Notes: generated by a model from the letters alone, not told the origin. A DNA stretch of 64,000 bases from Cymodocea nodosa (GCA_036874045.1 CM072336.1:13573001-13637000); one strand, 5' to 3'. Positions 1 to 12,012 are shown, counted from the stretch's first letter. Translations and numbers: made by a program.

Positions 1-760
1 CCAACTTCTACAATGGAACATAGTTTTCCATTTTTCAATGATTCTTCTTTTTGCTGCAATATTCCTTGTACACCTGCAGTTAGTCCAAAATATTCTAATG
101 TCTTTTTCTTTTTCCGACTATATGTCTGCAGTATTTCTGGTTGTTCAGGAGGTTCTAAAATTTTCTTAATTTCTCCTGTTAAAGGCACCTATGGTCGTGA
201 TGGTCCTTCACCATGATGCCTAGGTGGTAATAATGAAATATAGAGTTTTAAGCTCTCAACCTCTGCCATTTTAGTTGATAAACTTTTTGTCCTTCACTTC
301 GAAGGCTCATTTTTCTAATGGCAGTTTTCTGTTCATCTATATACTATTGAATGTCATCTAAAACAGCCGGAGGGAAATAATGTTGGGAATACAAAGATTC
401 TAATTCCCTGTTTGCATTTTCTATCATTGGTCCTCATTTCTTTCCATAGTAAGTGATAGACTGTACTGATTTTTCTGGTGCATGTCTAGAACTTGTAACA
501 ACCGTAGGGTTAGGTTGTAAAGTTCGTTTCCATAGTTGTAATGCAGAAAGTTCAGTCTGTTTTAGTCTAAACTGTGTTTCAGCATAATTGTGAATAAACT
601 TCCAACAAAAATTTTTCTCATCTTGAACAACTTTTCTAATTTCATGTAGTACTTCATTTGTAAAAGTGTACCTTGAGTAGATGTCGTTGATTTCACTTTG
701 TATTTTCTGAAGTTTCGGCTCTCTTTTCTACACTTTTGTCATTCTATCATGTCCTGACAT
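1..760 (-). pseudogene. Degenerate unidentified ORF, probably element-derived
   Basis: Read from an ATG at 760 on the minus strand, this gives a mostly hydrophilic protein (start MSGHDRMTKV) that is interrupted by nonsense codons and runs off the left edge. It has many Lys, Glu and Gln and no catalytic motif I recognise. The stretch before the ATG contains an AAACCCTAG-like leader, as do the leaders of ORF3 in elements A and B, and a gypsy-type LTR remnant lies just upstream on the same strand. It may therefore be a divergent ORF3-type protein of an older element; that link is inference and no alignment was possible. It is not a working gene. Confidence 0.35.
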
Positions 761-780
761 TGTCGATTAATCTTCGCTGT

Positions 781-1700
781 GCACTATAGAACTTAGTGGA
801 AGTAAAGATTGTGAAACTAGGGTTTTACCAAGGTAGAAACACGAAAGGTTGTCAATAAAACATTTATAACTCTTCGAGTTTATAAACGGATAGACAAATT
901 CAATCATTGAAATCATAAATATAAGATCCGTTATTGATAAATAACTCGAGTGCTTACAATAACTGTACGAGTTTTACAACCGACAAAAGTAGAATACTTA
1001 GCGTAACTATTCGTGTAAAGAAAATAACTTCAGGCTAAGTGAAAAGTGAAAAAACTCGAAAACTTATGATAACTATTCAAGTTTTGTGAGTAGTAAAGCA
1101 TATAACTATACGACAAATGAGAATAGTTATTGTCAGACATTAAGTCTTTCAGAAAAATATTAGAATATTAAGTTAACTGTTCGAGTTTCTCAAATGAATA
1201 GGTGTGAAAGTCAAAGAGTTAAACATAATTGTTTGAGTTTTTCAAATGGATAGGTGTGAAAGTCAAAGAGTTAAACATAATTGTTCAAGTTTCAACTGAG
1301 ACATAATAAAGCAACGAAATTCAACACGTGCATAATTCTAACTTAAAGAGTTCAGATATTTTCGGATACTTATAAACCTAACTATCCAATGCTCAGATGC
1401 ATTTCGGAGAGTTACCAGATAACTTACTGAACATTCACTTAAGATATGCATTTAGACTTCGACATGTGCACTTCAAGAAATAATAAAATATTCTATTGAA
1501 CATTTAAAACATAACTGTCCAATATACATACAATATAGTCTTCCGAAATCATAGAAAATTCAGATACTTATGAATTAAAAAACCTATATTTCACCGATAA
1601 TTTAGAAATGTACTTAATTAATGTTAATTTCCTAAAATTATGCAGATTCTTTCATGAAAACATATAATAGTTCATAAGAGTTGAATTATTATATAAGAAA
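781..1700 (-). mobile_element. Remnant of an Athila-like LTR
   Basis: On the minus strand this stretch follows the same order as the U3 of the LTRs of N, B and C: a block with GAAAGAATCTGCATAATTTT, then TTAACATTAAT, then paired boxes around CTCTCCGAAATGCAT and a TTGGATAGTT. The TGTTTAGAATG start seen in the other LTRs is missing, so the left terminus has decayed or been lost. A purine run GTAGGGGGAGC (minus strand, 1703-1713) sits where a polypurine tract is expected. Confidence 0.5.
1179..1282. repeat. Two tandem copies of a 52-bp unit
   Basis: The unit containing CAAATGAATAGGTGTGAAAG and AGAGTTAAACATAATT is present twice in direct order with a spacing of 52 bp and few mismatches; a third copy begins and then diverges. 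It lies inside the LTR remnant and resembles the box duplications in other LTRs of this window. Confidence 0.7.
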
Positions 1701-2819
1701 TTGCTCCCCCTACATAAATGTAGTCTAAAGAATTTATGGCGTACTTAAACTAGGTTGCTAAGCCTTAAGTAGATTTGGCTTTAAAATGTCAAATAGCTTA
1801 CTTAAAAAGGATACTAAGCCTTAAATAAATTTGAGTCTCTCTCTATATATATATATATTTTTAAATATAAATTAAATACAGAAATAAGTAGTAGATTTAA
1901 CAATTTAGACTTTCTAGCTTTTATCTTATTTAGTTTACAAAAGATAATTCATAGAGATGTACTTTCAGGAACTTTAAAAGAATTCAATAATGAGTACACG
2001 AACTTAAGAAAATAAATATGTACATTATGTGTAAAAAATAGATAATAACAAGGAAGAATAACAAAGATTATATGCATAGATTATGGTAGGATTGTTATAA
2101 CACATTGAAAAATCAATTAAGCTTGAGTACATTGCCCTCCTTTTTCTTTTTCTTTTATATTCATATATATATATATATATTATGTATTACCTCCTACGAT
2201 ATCATCTTTTTACATGAACACAATCCCTTGCTTAGGGGAAAGATAACCAGTTACTCAATGACAAGTGAGAACAGGTAAAAAAAAAAAAAAAAAAAAAAAA
2301 TTAATATAATCTAAATTACTTGCAAAATGAGTTTTCAATCAGTACATCCCAAACCAATTGGTTTAAGTGACTAGGGTTTAAGATCCCCCAACGGACTTAA
2401 TTACTCAAATAATTACAGACAAAAAAGAAATAAAATAAAATAGTAAATTAAATTAGAGGCAAACGCAAGACTTAATTTTTCTAACAGAATGTTAATAACT
2501 TTCCTTTAATAAAAAGTACACACTTTCTATGTATTTTCCTGTTAAAATCTCTATAATAGCATATACAAAAGTAACAAAAATATAGTTGGCACTCACATTG
2601 AATCAATTTAACTTTCCTTAAGTAATCTTTTCTAAATTTTTCTTAAATAAATTGACTTCAATAAAAATCAGAATTTTATAAATTCTTAACTACCAAAAAA
2701 TTGTAATTCGAAAATAGATATTTTGTTTTGTTTTTTTTTAATAATAAAGACATTAATTTCTAAAACTACCTTTTTAACAAACTAAAATATAATGAACAAG
2801 ACAATTTAAACATCAGATA
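1701..2819. other. Non-coding 3' flank of a copia pol fragment
   Basis: No ORF of note. The stretch holds a TA-rich microsatellite near 1843-1860, another near 2165-2182, and an A run of about 24 at 2277-2300. It lies downstream of the copia RNase H on the coding (minus) strand and is probably its 3' untranslated region. Confidence 0.4.
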
Positions 2820-4583
2820 ACCTATAAATACCAAGTTCTATTCGTAATTTTGAAAAGGTATTTTCATCTAAGGGTTTTGTAAATAGATCTGCTAATTGTT
2901 CTGTGGTAGGAACAAAATTTAATACTATTTTTCCTTTTATAACATTATCCCTTAGAAAATGATGTCGAACTTTTATATGTTTTGCTCATGAATGTAAGAC
3001 AGGATTTTTAGACAAACTAATTGCAGAACTACTATCACAAAAAATCTTAGTTGGTTCATAGTCTAAATTAAAATCTTTTAAAGTTTGTCTGATCCATAGG
3101 ATTTGAGCACAGCAAAGTGCAGCAACTATATATTCAGCTTCAGTTGTAGATAATGCTACACAATTTTGCTTTTTGCTAAATCATGACACTAAAGAATTTC
3201 CTAATAATTGACAAGTGCCACTGGTGCTTTTTCTTTCAGACTTACATCCTGCAAAATCAGCATCACTATAACCTACTAAGTTTAAAGAACTATGTTTAAA
3301 GTAAAATAGTCCGAAATTGATGGTTCCTAATAGATATTTAAAAATTCATTTAACAGCAAGTAGGTGTGATTCCTTAGGATTAGATTGATATCTAGCACAA
3401 GTACACACACTAAACATAACATCTAGTCGGCTAGTTGTTAAATAAAGTAATGAACCAATCATGCTTCTATATTGTTTTACATCTACAGTTTTTCTAGAGT
3501 CATCTTTATCCAACTTGGTGATAGTACTCATTGGTGTATTTTTTGTTTTAGTGTTGTCTAAACCAAACCTCTTTAATAAATCTTGAGTATATTTTTCTTG
3601 TGAAATAAAAGTACCCTGATCTAATTGCTTAATTTGTAAGCCTAAAAAAATGATAGTTCACCCATCATACTCATTTCAAATTGATTAGTCATGTCTTTCG
3701 AAAAGGACTCAACTAATTTATCATTTGTTGCTCCAAATATGATGTCATCTAGATAGATTTGAACTACCAATATATCTTTTTCGATCTTCTTGATAAAAAG
3801 AGTGTGATCTGCCTTTCCCATAGAATACCCTTTTTCCATAAGAAATTTAGATAATCTCTCATACCAAGACCTAGGGGCTTGTTTAAGGTCATATAGTGTC
3901 TTTTTAAGCTTATAAACATATTCAGGATATTTTGAATCTTCAAAACCTGGAGGTTGTTTTACATACACTTCTTCTTTTATATATCCATTTTAAAAAGTAG
4001 TCTTAACATCCATTTGATATAATTAGAAATCTATATAACAAGCATATGCTAACAAAATTCGTATTGATTCTAGTCTAGCAACAAGAGCAAATGTTTCATC
4101 ATAGTTATTTCCTTCCTCTTGCTTGTAACCTTGAGCAACTAATCTAGCTTTATTTTTAATTATATGTCCATCTTAATCTACTTTGTTTCTAAATATCCAC
4201 CTTATTCCTATTATGGACTGATTTTCAAGTGGTGGAACTAGATCCCATACCTCATTTCTTATAAATTGATTTAGCTCATCTTGCATAGCTAAATACCAAA
4301 ATTCATCTTCTAAGGCATCTTCAATTTTCTTAGGTTCTAGTAAAGAAACAAATGAATAAGCACCACAAATGTTGACTACTGATGACCTAGTCCTAACTCC
4401 TTGATTAGGATCGCCTATTATCTGATCAATAGGATGAGATAAAGCATAACGCCAATTTCTATGTTGTTCCATATTTTCTATAAGTATGACATTATTTTCT
4501 TCTAAATTTTCATCATTTAAGTTTATATTTCTTATTCCGTCAGATAATCTCTTAATTTCTCTATCAACATCATTTGGTACCAT
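2820..4583 (-). pseudogene. Ty1/copia reverse transcriptase and RNase H, broken
   Basis: The minus strand carries the copia RT with the YLDDIIFG active-site motif (around 3740-3765) and the upstream signature [19 protein letters not shown]. The copia RNase H block follows: AGCKSERKSTSG, then the STTEAEY motif around 3100-3150. The N-terminal part includes the ALEDEFWYLAMQDELNQF stretch typical of the start of copia RT. Several nonsense codons and frame changes break it into pieces (4583-4173, 3968-3642, 3531-3346). It continues upstream into the integrase in the usual copia order integrase, RT, RNase H. It cannot make an active enzyme. Placement in the SIRE/Maximus-like group is suggested by the upstream GPTQKWVP linker but is not proven. 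Confidence 0.9.
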
Positions 4584-4589
4584 TTCTGG

Positions 4590-5890
4590 GAGAATTTCTT
4601 AATCAAAGTTTTCAACAAGTCCAACATCCAAATGAGAATTTTCATGAAATTTCACATGTAGGGTTTCCTCAATGGTTTTTGTTGATTTGTTAAAAACTCT
4701 ATATGCCTTACTTCTAGTGTAATAACCAACAAAAATACCCTCATCTGATTTGGCTCTAAATTTGTCTCTTCATTCCTTAGTGTTTAAAATAAAATACTTA
4801 CAACCAAAGGGTTTTAAATAACTTATTTTGGGAACCCTATTATACCATATCTCATAAGGAGTTTTATCTAAAATTGGTCTTAGATGTACTTTATTTATAA
4901 CATAGCATGTTGTATGAACTGCTTCTGCCTAGAGAAATAAGGGTAACTTATTTTCATTTAACATGATTTTGTACATTTTCTGAAGTGATCTGTTTTTACG
5001 TTCTACTATCCCATTTTGTGAAGGAGCTCTTGGAAATGAGTACCTATGATCTATGCCTAATTCTTCACAAAAGGTGTCCATTTGATCATTATTAAATTCT
5101 GTACCACGATCACTCCTAAGTTTTTGAATTTTAACATTTTGCTCATTCTAAACTTTATTACAAAATATCTTAAATATTTCAAAAACTTCAGTTTTATTAG
5201 CTAGAAAATAGACCCAAGTAAATCTAGAATAGTCATCAACTAGTATAAAAGCATAATGTTTACCTCCTAGACTGGTTGTCATAGTAGGTCCAAATAAATC
5301 CATATGCACTAGTTCTAATACTCTTTCGCTTGTTATTTCATTTAAACTTTTAAAGGATGTTTTATGTAATTTACCTAGTTGACATGCATCACACATAAAC
5401 TCTTTCGAGTACTTAATACTAGGTAAACCTCTAACTAGATTCTTTTTAGATAGCTTTTGTAATAATTTTAAGTTTGAGTGTCCTAGCCTTCTATGCCATA
5501 AAATAACTTCATCTGATTTTGCAATTAAGCATGCATTGTCTTTAATAATATTAGAAGGCAAATTCAGAATACAAATGGATCCTTTCTTGTATGCAGTGAA
5601 TAAAATTTCGTTTGTAGACATGTCCATAATTTTACAAGAATCTTTTTCAAAAATTACTCTGTAAAACTTCATTAAAATAGGAACACTCAATAAATTAAAA
5701 CCTAAGTTTTCCACTAATAAGACATCATTTATAAAGCATTTCTTAGTTACCTAAACCTTGCCAGACCCAAGGATATTTGTTTTGCTTTTATTTCCAAAGG
5801 TAACTTGTCTGTTCTTGGTCTTTGTTATTTCTGTAAGTAATCGTATATCTTTAGTCATGTAGCTGGATGCTCCACTATCCATTATCCATT
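4590..5890 (-). pseudogene. Ty1/copia protease end, GAG-pre-integrase and integrase, broken
   Basis: Minus strand. Near 5870 the protease signature DSGASSYM is readable. The frame 5714-5148 has the zinc-binding GAG-pre-integrase region (WHRRLGHSN followed by CDACQLGKLHK) and the start of the retroviral integrase core (HMDLFGP with first Asp, ILVDDYSRFTW). Further downstream (5130-4600) the core continues in a decayed form, with an EFNND-like stretch and the NGIVERKN-type region recognisable. Stops occur at many positions. It belongs to the same fragment as the RT/RNase H to its left in sequence. Confidence 0.88.
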
Positions 5891-6073
5891 TTGATTTGTG
5901 TACCTACAAAACAGTCAAAAAGAGAATTTATCTCTTGGAACCCATTTTTGAGTGGGTCCAAGAATTTTAGAGAGAGTCATATCAGAATAATCAATATTTT
6001 TAAACTTCAACTTATCTATTTTCTGATAATTATTCTTGCGTTTCTTTCTCTTAGTGTTATAATTATCAAATAA
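5891..6073 (-). pseudogene. Copia gag-pol linker remnant
   Basis: On the minus strand a lysine/asparagine-rich stretch ends in DYSDMTLSKILGPTQKWVPR, directly before the protease. The KILGPxxxWVP pattern is found before the protease in SIRE/Maximus-type copia elements. The remnant stops at about 6074, where an unrelated LTR fragment begins, so the rest of gag is absent here. Confidence 0.55.
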
Positions 6074-6390
6074 CTTAACTATTCAGATAGTTAGCCTTTT
6101 TAACTTTTCAGTTTCAAAGTATTTCTAAATAGTTGGCTCTTCTAACTTTCTAAAGAGCTTTCTTGCTGCATTTAAGTAGTCTTTCAAATACTTAACTTGT
6201 TAACCTTCCGAAAATCTATTTCTCCAAGATACTTAAGCTTGTGAACTACTTGAACCTCTTGAAATTATCTATCAACTATGAATGAACTGCTTATGACTAA
6301 CTATTAATTATTTATCTATCGACCTATGAAATACAAAAAATGATTCCTTACATTGATTTTTATATTATCAAAATTCAAAAGTCCTTTCAG
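6074..6390 (+). mobile_element. 3' end fragment of a D/E/F-type LTR
   Basis: The last part reads TATTATCAAAATTC then AAAGTCCTTTCA, matching the end of LTR F (minus-strand ATTATCAAAATC, then GGTCCTTTCA). The body has the GATAGTTAGCC and CTTCCGAAAATC boxes seen in D and E. It separates two copia fragments. The left end is a broken boundary and no target duplication could be assigned. Confidence 0.5.
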
Positions 6391-6391
6391 T

Positions 6392-7127
6392 TCATTTTGA
6401 ACAAGATAACAAAACATTTTAAACTTTTCAAAAGCTTTTCTTTTTTATGCTAGAAAATATACCTAAGTATATCTAGAGAAGTCATCTACTAAAACAAATA
6501 CATATTGTTTACCACCAAGACTCGTGGTTCTTGTTGATCCAAATAAATCCATATGTATAAGTTATAAGACTTTCTTGCTTGATATATTATTTTTGGATTG
6601 AAAGAGTTTTTATGGAGTTTACCTAACTCACATGCATCTCATATGAAATCCTTTGAGTATTTAATCTTTGGTAAACCTCTCACCAAATTTCTACTTGATA
6701 ATTTATGCAACAATTTCATATTTATATGTCCAACCCTTCTATGCCAAAGATATGCATCACTAGTTTCAGCTAGTAAACATGAATTTAAATCAACTACATT
6801 AGAAGGTAAAAATAAAATACAGATAGAACCTTTTCTTTTAGTAATAAATTTAATTTCATCTGTAATTTTATTAATAATTTTGCATACATTATCTTTAAAT
6901 AGCACATAATATCCATTATCAATTAGTTGTATAACACTTAACAAATTAAATCCTAGGTTTTCTATATATAGTACATTCAAAATAATACAAGTAAAAGTTA
7001 TTCGAACATTGCTCATACCTATGATTTTGTCTTTACTTTTATTTCCAAATACTACACTTTCTTTCTTAACATTTGTAAAATCTTCCAATAAGCTTTTTTG
7101 TCTGATCATGTGACTTGATGCTCCACT
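6392..7127 (-). pseudogene. Second Ty1/copia fragment: protease, GAG-pre-integrase, start of integrase
   Basis: The minus strand gives SGASSHM (protease, with the residue before SGASS lost at the LTR junction), then NLGFNLLSV, WHRRVGHINMKLLHKL and the first part of the integrase core. It is clearly related to, but different from, the fragment at 4590-5890 (for example NLGFNLLSV and RNLVRGLP are shared), so two diverged members of one copia group lie side by side. LTR G is inserted exactly in the protease motif at 7127/7128. The bases CCACT before the junction (7123-7127) are the expected target duplication copy; its partner lies outside the window. Confidence 0.85.
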
Positions 7128-8204
7128 TGTTAGGACCAAATAGCTTACCAAAGGAGGGGTGAATGGTAATTTTTGATTTCTTAATAGTATATTTTACCTT
7201 ACACTAAAATGATTATTTACTATGCTAAATTATAAATGAATCAATAATCTTATGCACAATAGAGTAAAGAAGAATGAAACATAGAGAATTTTAGGTGGTT
7301 CACCACTAATGACTAGTTCACCCCTAAAGAGCACTTGGGCTTTACTAAGTATTTCAACACTTACAAACACTTGCTTTAAGCTCAAAGTAAGAACCAACCA
7401 ATCACTTGAGCTTTTTAGTCATAGCTCTAACTAACCAATTCTTAAAAGTTTGAGGTTGAAACTTCAGCAAACCAATAGTTTGAATCAATCAGAAATTTTG
7501 GTGCAAAGAGCTTTTCACTTATATTTGCTTGAGTATTCTTCAAATTTGCACTTGTTGAATTTGAATCTAAATTGTTTCTATAATTTCTACATAGCTCTGT
7601 GTATGAGTGTATATGATAATCGTTATTTTTTACTTTCACTTGTTAATCATACTTATACCAAGAGGTATAATGATCATATTTCTCTCAATAGTATTTGTCC
7701 TTTTGTACTTACTAAACAGTTAATTCTAAATATAGTAAGTTACCATTGTGTGAGTAGTAGAATTAGAACCATCCAAAAATTCTAAATCTTCAAAATATTT
7801 CATTTGAAACCTTCCAAAGGTTTTCCTGAAACCTTCTGATCGCTTGAGAAGTCCCTTTGTCCATGTCACATGAGCACTTAAAGTTGTCATGTGAGGTCCT
7901 TTTAATTTATACCTACTTGTACAAAAACCTTTCAAAGTTTCTTCATTTTCAAATAGTTACATTTGAAACTTTCCAAAAATTCTCTTTCAAAGTGTTCGAC
8001 TTTTCTAAACCATTATTTCTGTTAGTCACGTGAGTCTTTAAGTTAGACACATGAGATCTTTTAAGTGCAAGCTATTTAAATTGAAACCTTCCGAAATTTT
8101 CCCAACTTTCAGATAGTTTCATTCTAACCTTCCAAATCTTTATTTCAAAGCTTCCGACTTCTTCGAACTTTTATTTCTACTTGTCACATGAGTTTTTAAG
8201 TTCT
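7128..8204 (+). mobile_element. LTR G, 5' part, interrupted by element A
   Basis: Starts TGTTAGGACC and has the GGAGGGGTGAATGG stretch some 30 bases later that D (plus) and E (minus) also have at the same place, followed by the shared AGGTGGTTCACCA and CACTTACAAACACTTGC blocks. The right part holds repeated CTTTCAAA and CTTCCGAA boxes with TCACATGAG-type near-G-boxes. At 8205 the TGTTTAGAATG start of A's LTR breaks it; the rest of G should resume right of the window. Assignment to copia is inferred from the family resemblance and is not shown by an attached primer site. Confidence 0.65.
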
Positions 8205-9946
8205 TGTTTAGAATGAAAAAGTGCATAATATTAATGGTTAAATAATGGTTAATTGCATAATATTTAGCTTATCCTGTGAGAATTAAGTCATTATGTTATA
8301 ATTGCACAATTATATGCTGTAATGAAAGAATATGTATAATTTAAAGGAATTAGCGTTAATTAAGTTTATTTGTAAATTGTTGGTAAGTTTTGGACTTTTG
8401 AATTTCTTAAGTATCTGAAATGTCTATTATTTTGGAGAGTTACATTTTAACTATCGAACAATTTTGTTTTAAAATGCTAAATGAGTATTTATTATTGTTT
8501 TAAGGACATGTGTTGTAATTTGAATGCATGACTTAAGTTATATTTTATTTGCTGATGACATGTGGTACAGATATTATTATATTTATATAATATCTATGGA
8601 ATAAACTTTACTCAATGGAGTAAGTTTGTTGAGTTATGGTTAAGTCAACGGAGTGAGTCTATTGAGTTACACTAACTCCACGGAGTTGATATTTTCTAAT
8701 ATTTAACTATGAGAAGTTGTAGAAATAGAAAAATAGAAGGAAACCACGATCACACGTATCTCACAAGAATTAAATTACAGAATGAGGAAGAAATCACCAT
8801 CATTGATATAATTGAAGGAAAGAGGTAGAAGCAATTACTACTAAAAAGAAATATAAAAAGAAGAGGAGAAAAACATAGAAAATGGGTGAAAAATCGCGCC
8901 TACTGCAGGAAGCATTGAAAGTTCCTTGAAGCTCCACAACACCACCATAATCACCAACCATCAAAGGTCTGTGAGGATACTTTCCAAATGTCAGATTGAT
9001 TTCAAGCAAAAACACAATGACTGACAACCACTATGAGGAGTGAAGGCATCATAGGAAGGAAGGCCATTCACACCAAGCACTGACTCATCTCTCAAGAGAT
9101 TGTAAAGCTTCTATCCTTGGTTACAGGTTGATGCCAATATATTGAAGAGTAGATCAACTTACAAGTCTCAATTCGCGACTCTATAGGGAGAGGAGGCGTG
9201 ACTGTAAGTGATTAAATTTTCAAGGTGTAATTGCATCACAGGTAGTGACAGAAGTTTTTACTGTCAATAGAGAATTTCTACATTTCACCTTTCATTCATC
9301 TTCAGGAACATATCAAAAGAAAACCAAAAATACCAAAAATAAACTAGTTATTTGTGTTTGAAGTTAGTATTTATGTGTTGTATTGTTTGTTCTGTATTAT
9401 GAGTACCGTAAATGTTGTTAGTGTTGTGAACATTTGTGTTTATTTGATTCTGAAAATATAAAATAGTTTTATTGATTATTGAAAATTACAAGTATAGAAT
9501 ACCTTAAAAAAATCTTATTAGTTACTATTCGAAATGTCTGAATGTTAGTGTTGATTAATGATAAACATCATGTTAACTAACATTAAAAGTTAATTGATGT
9601 TATTTACACTTTGTGAAACCGCCCAATGGTTGGCCAAATTCCTCTCTAAATAGTAGAAACTTAACTAAAATTTAATAGGAAGCTCGCGTAGTTAACTTAA
9701 GTCCATGAGGTTAATCCGTTGAGTTAGCAGTAAGTCAACGGAGTGTGTAATTTAATACACTTGCAACTTAGGTTATAAAAATCAAAATAGTACAGTATTT
9801 TCATTTAATCTTTCTCTTGGGATCGACTTGTACTTGCACACAAATACAAAAAACATTATGTGCTTGTAGTTAAAAACAAATTGGACTAAATATCTAATTT
9901 ATGAAAAGAAAAAGGTTTTTTGGTATCATTGTTAGAAACCTGAACA
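8205..9946 (+). repeat. 5' LTR of element A
   Basis: Begins TGTTTAGAATGAAAAAGTGC, the same start as all Athila-like LTRs here, and ends GAACA directly before the primer site. It contains GTTGAGTTA modules (8610-8690, 9660-9735), the CCCAATGGTTGGCC block near 9628 and a TATA box near 9774. Just before its end is one PBS-like extra copy (GGTATCATTGTTAG). Short frames on either strand of this LTR are not considered genes. Confidence 0.85.
9625..9782 (+). promoter_or_regulatory. Probable LTR promoter: CCAAT block and TATA box
   Basis: A CCCAATGG box lies about 145 bases upstream of TATAAAAAT at 9774-9782. The same TATAAAAAT occurs in the LTRs of C and in A's 3' LTR, and TATATAAAT in B. Transcription would start about 30 bases downstream, inside the conserved stretch around TACTTGCACACAAATAC. 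The start point is inferred. Confidence 0.45.
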
Positions 9947-9973
9947 AGTCTTTCTAGCATCGTTGCCAGGGAA
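9947..9973 (+). promoter_or_regulatory. Primer binding site of element A (tRNA-Asp type, degenerate)
   Basis: CTAGCATCGTTGCCAGGGA follows the LTR end. Elements C (TAGCACCGTTGCCGGGG) and B (TAGCGCCATTGCCGGA) have clearer versions. The GCGCCGTTGCCGGGGA pattern is the known Athila primer site, complementary to the 3' end of tRNA-Asp. Confidence 0.75.
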
Positions 9974-10023
9974 AGATTATTAAGCTAAGCAAACTGTAGT
10001 GCTGTTTTGTTTTAATAGCATGA

Positions 10024-10167
10024 GTGTTGTGTATTTTTATTATTGAAAATATGACATATGCTTATACTCAAAGATTTCTGAAACCTGTAGTTAGCATATG
10101 TGAATTCTACAATTTGGAATGTCATGACATTGCTGATTGTTTGAAACTAAGACGATTGCAGATGGTT
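10024..10167 (+). pseudogene. Zinc-knuckle ORF of element A, first part
   Basis: Begins only about 50 bases after the primer site, leaving no room for a capsid domain before it. The readable protein has a CCHC knuckle in which the second Cys is Tyr (CEFYNLECHDIADC); element C has an intact version. The frame is then broken by LTR D and resumes at 12013. In Athila-type gag this knuckle normally follows the capsid domain; here it opens the pol-side ORF. Confidence 0.7.
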
Positions 10168-10849
10168 TGTGTTAGGATCGGAAGACTCACCAGAGGGGAG
10201 GTGAATGGTGAATGTGTGTAATTTTTATATTCTTTTGATTGTTGAATCAAATGATTCAACAGAAATGAAATGAGATGAAACTAAACCAAAGCAAAGTAGT
10301 AGAGAAACATAACACACAGCAAGTTTTAGGTGGTTCACCAACTTGGCTAGTCCACCCCCAAGATTCACTTGGGATCCACTAAGTGTTTCAACACTTACAC
10401 ACTTGCTTTTAGGTTAAAGCAAGAACCAACAACATAGAAGTTTTCAGGTATAAACTTTAGTAAACCTACCTCTAGAGTTTTCAGGTTGAAACTCAAACCA
10501 ACAACTGAATGTAACTTTCAAGTTGAAGCCACGAACCAACAGCATGAGTCTTTCAATCAGAGCTTTGGCACACAGAGCTTTTTCTGCGGTAGATCTTTAG
10601 AATATGCTTCACTGTTTGCAAACTTGAGTGTAATTGGAATTGGAGTGTAGCTCACTGTATGTGGTATATATGTTATCTCTGTGTTTTCTTCTCTTAAACT
10701 CCTCATATTTATACCAAAGGTATAACGATCATAACTTTTCTTTCAACGGATGTATTCTGCTGTACTTGGAAAATAATCAGACCTACATATGGTAAGTTAC
10801 CGTTCTATCTAATGTTTAGTAAGTAACCTTACGAAAATCTCAAGCATTC

Positions 10850-11830
10850 GGATGGTTATAAAAATAACTTACCGAAGAGCATCCATAACTTACCGATTCA
10901 TTACTCATATCCTGTTATTTGAGTCACGTGAGATTTTAAGTGCTCACGTGTAATGTCAAGAGTTCAGAGTCTTGTATTTAACTTACCGAAAAGAGCTCCT
11001 GACTTTTGGATAGTTAACTATTGTAACTCTCTGACATTTTTTTTAATTCTCCGACAGCTGTCCCTTCTAATCTACATGTGCATAAAAGCATAACTTAAGT
11101 TTCAGATAGTTAATAATGTAACTCACCAAAACCTTCCTATTTTTCAGATAGTTATCTTTCTAAGTTTTCGAAAACCCATTTGAGCATCTGTCTGGAATTC
11201 TGTACGTGGGAAATTCACTAACTTAAGTTTCGGATGGTTAAACCGTAACTCACCAAAAGTTCACTTGAGATTTCGGATAGTTATCTTTCTATCTCTCCGA
11301 AAACTTAAATGATCTTCTTTTTGGAATTTTGCACGTGGCAATTTCAATAACTTAAGTTTCAGATAGTTAAACTATAACTTATCGAAACTCTCTTTGAAAA
11401 TTAAGATAGTTATCTAACTCTCTGATTTTCCCTTTTAAGCTTTCAACTACCAACTTCTCCATTCTACACGTGCATAATAAGATGACTTAAGTTCTGGAAA
11501 GTTATACCTGTAACTCTCCGAAAAACTCGAATAGTTATCTAACTCTCCGAAAGAAAACTCGGATAGTTATCTAACTCTTCGAAAAGTCCTTTAAGATTCT
11601 GTTTTGTATTTCTACACGTGGTTAATTGAATAACTTAAGTTTCGGATAGTTAGCCTTTCTAACTTTCCAATTTTCCTTTTTCTTTCAGATAGTTAACTCC
11701 ATAACTCTCTGATCATTCAACCAACTTAACTGTCTAATTAAATAACTCTTCGAAGGCTTTGTAGAATTGGATAGTTATCCTTCTAACTATCCGATGGACT
11801 TACTGTTGTTTTACTCTTCAGATACTTGGA
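10850..11830. repeat. Degenerate tandem box array in LTR D
   Basis: Repeats of the scheme CTTAAGTTTCGGATAGTTA, a short spacer, then TAACTCTCCGAAA, separated by CACGTG-type sites (10915, 10945) and TACACGTG stretches near 11205, 11330, 11465 and 11615. This is the reverse complement of the array in LTRs E and F, where the unit is about 130 bp. Confidence 0.7.
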
Positions 11831-11871
11831 CCTGTAACTGTCTGATTTTCCTGTAGCTTTAAAGCAGTATC

Positions 11872-11884
11872 TTCTAGAACTTTC
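11872..11884 (+). promoter_or_regulatory. Perfect three-block heat-shock-element sequence in LTR D
   Basis: TTCTAGAACTTTC fits nTTCnnGAAnnTTCn with no mismatch. In plants this pattern can bind heat-shock factors. Whether it is used here is unknown; a match of this length can also arise by chance in AT-rich DNA. Confidence 0.35.
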
Positions 11885-12012
11885 TCCATCTGTTCATCCG
11901 CTTGGAATTTGTTCTATCTACCTTTTGATCTAAAGCTGCACTGACTTAACTGTGAAATACAATATGTTTCCTCACATAGGTTTTGCATTATCAAAATACT
12001 CGAGTTCTAACA

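Larger units (their letters stand above)
10168..12012 (+). mobile_element. Solo LTR D (copia-like), inserted in the zinc-knuckle ORF
   Basis: Starts TGTTAGGATCGG (10170; a preceding TG may belong to it) and ends GAGTTCTAACA, giving an 8-base terminal inverted repeat like E and G. The flanks GATGGTT and GTTAGATCACATG rejoin to the uninterrupted sequence of element C. Only GTT is shared at the ends, so the target duplication has decayed. No primer site or coding part is present, so it looks like a solo LTR. The interior (10780-11830) is an array of TATCCGA/TCTCCGAAA boxes. Confidence 0.7.

Noticed and set aside
6598-6909. Plus-strand ORF of 103 codons
   Set aside because: Shadow of the minus-strand copia GAG-pre-integrase fragment.
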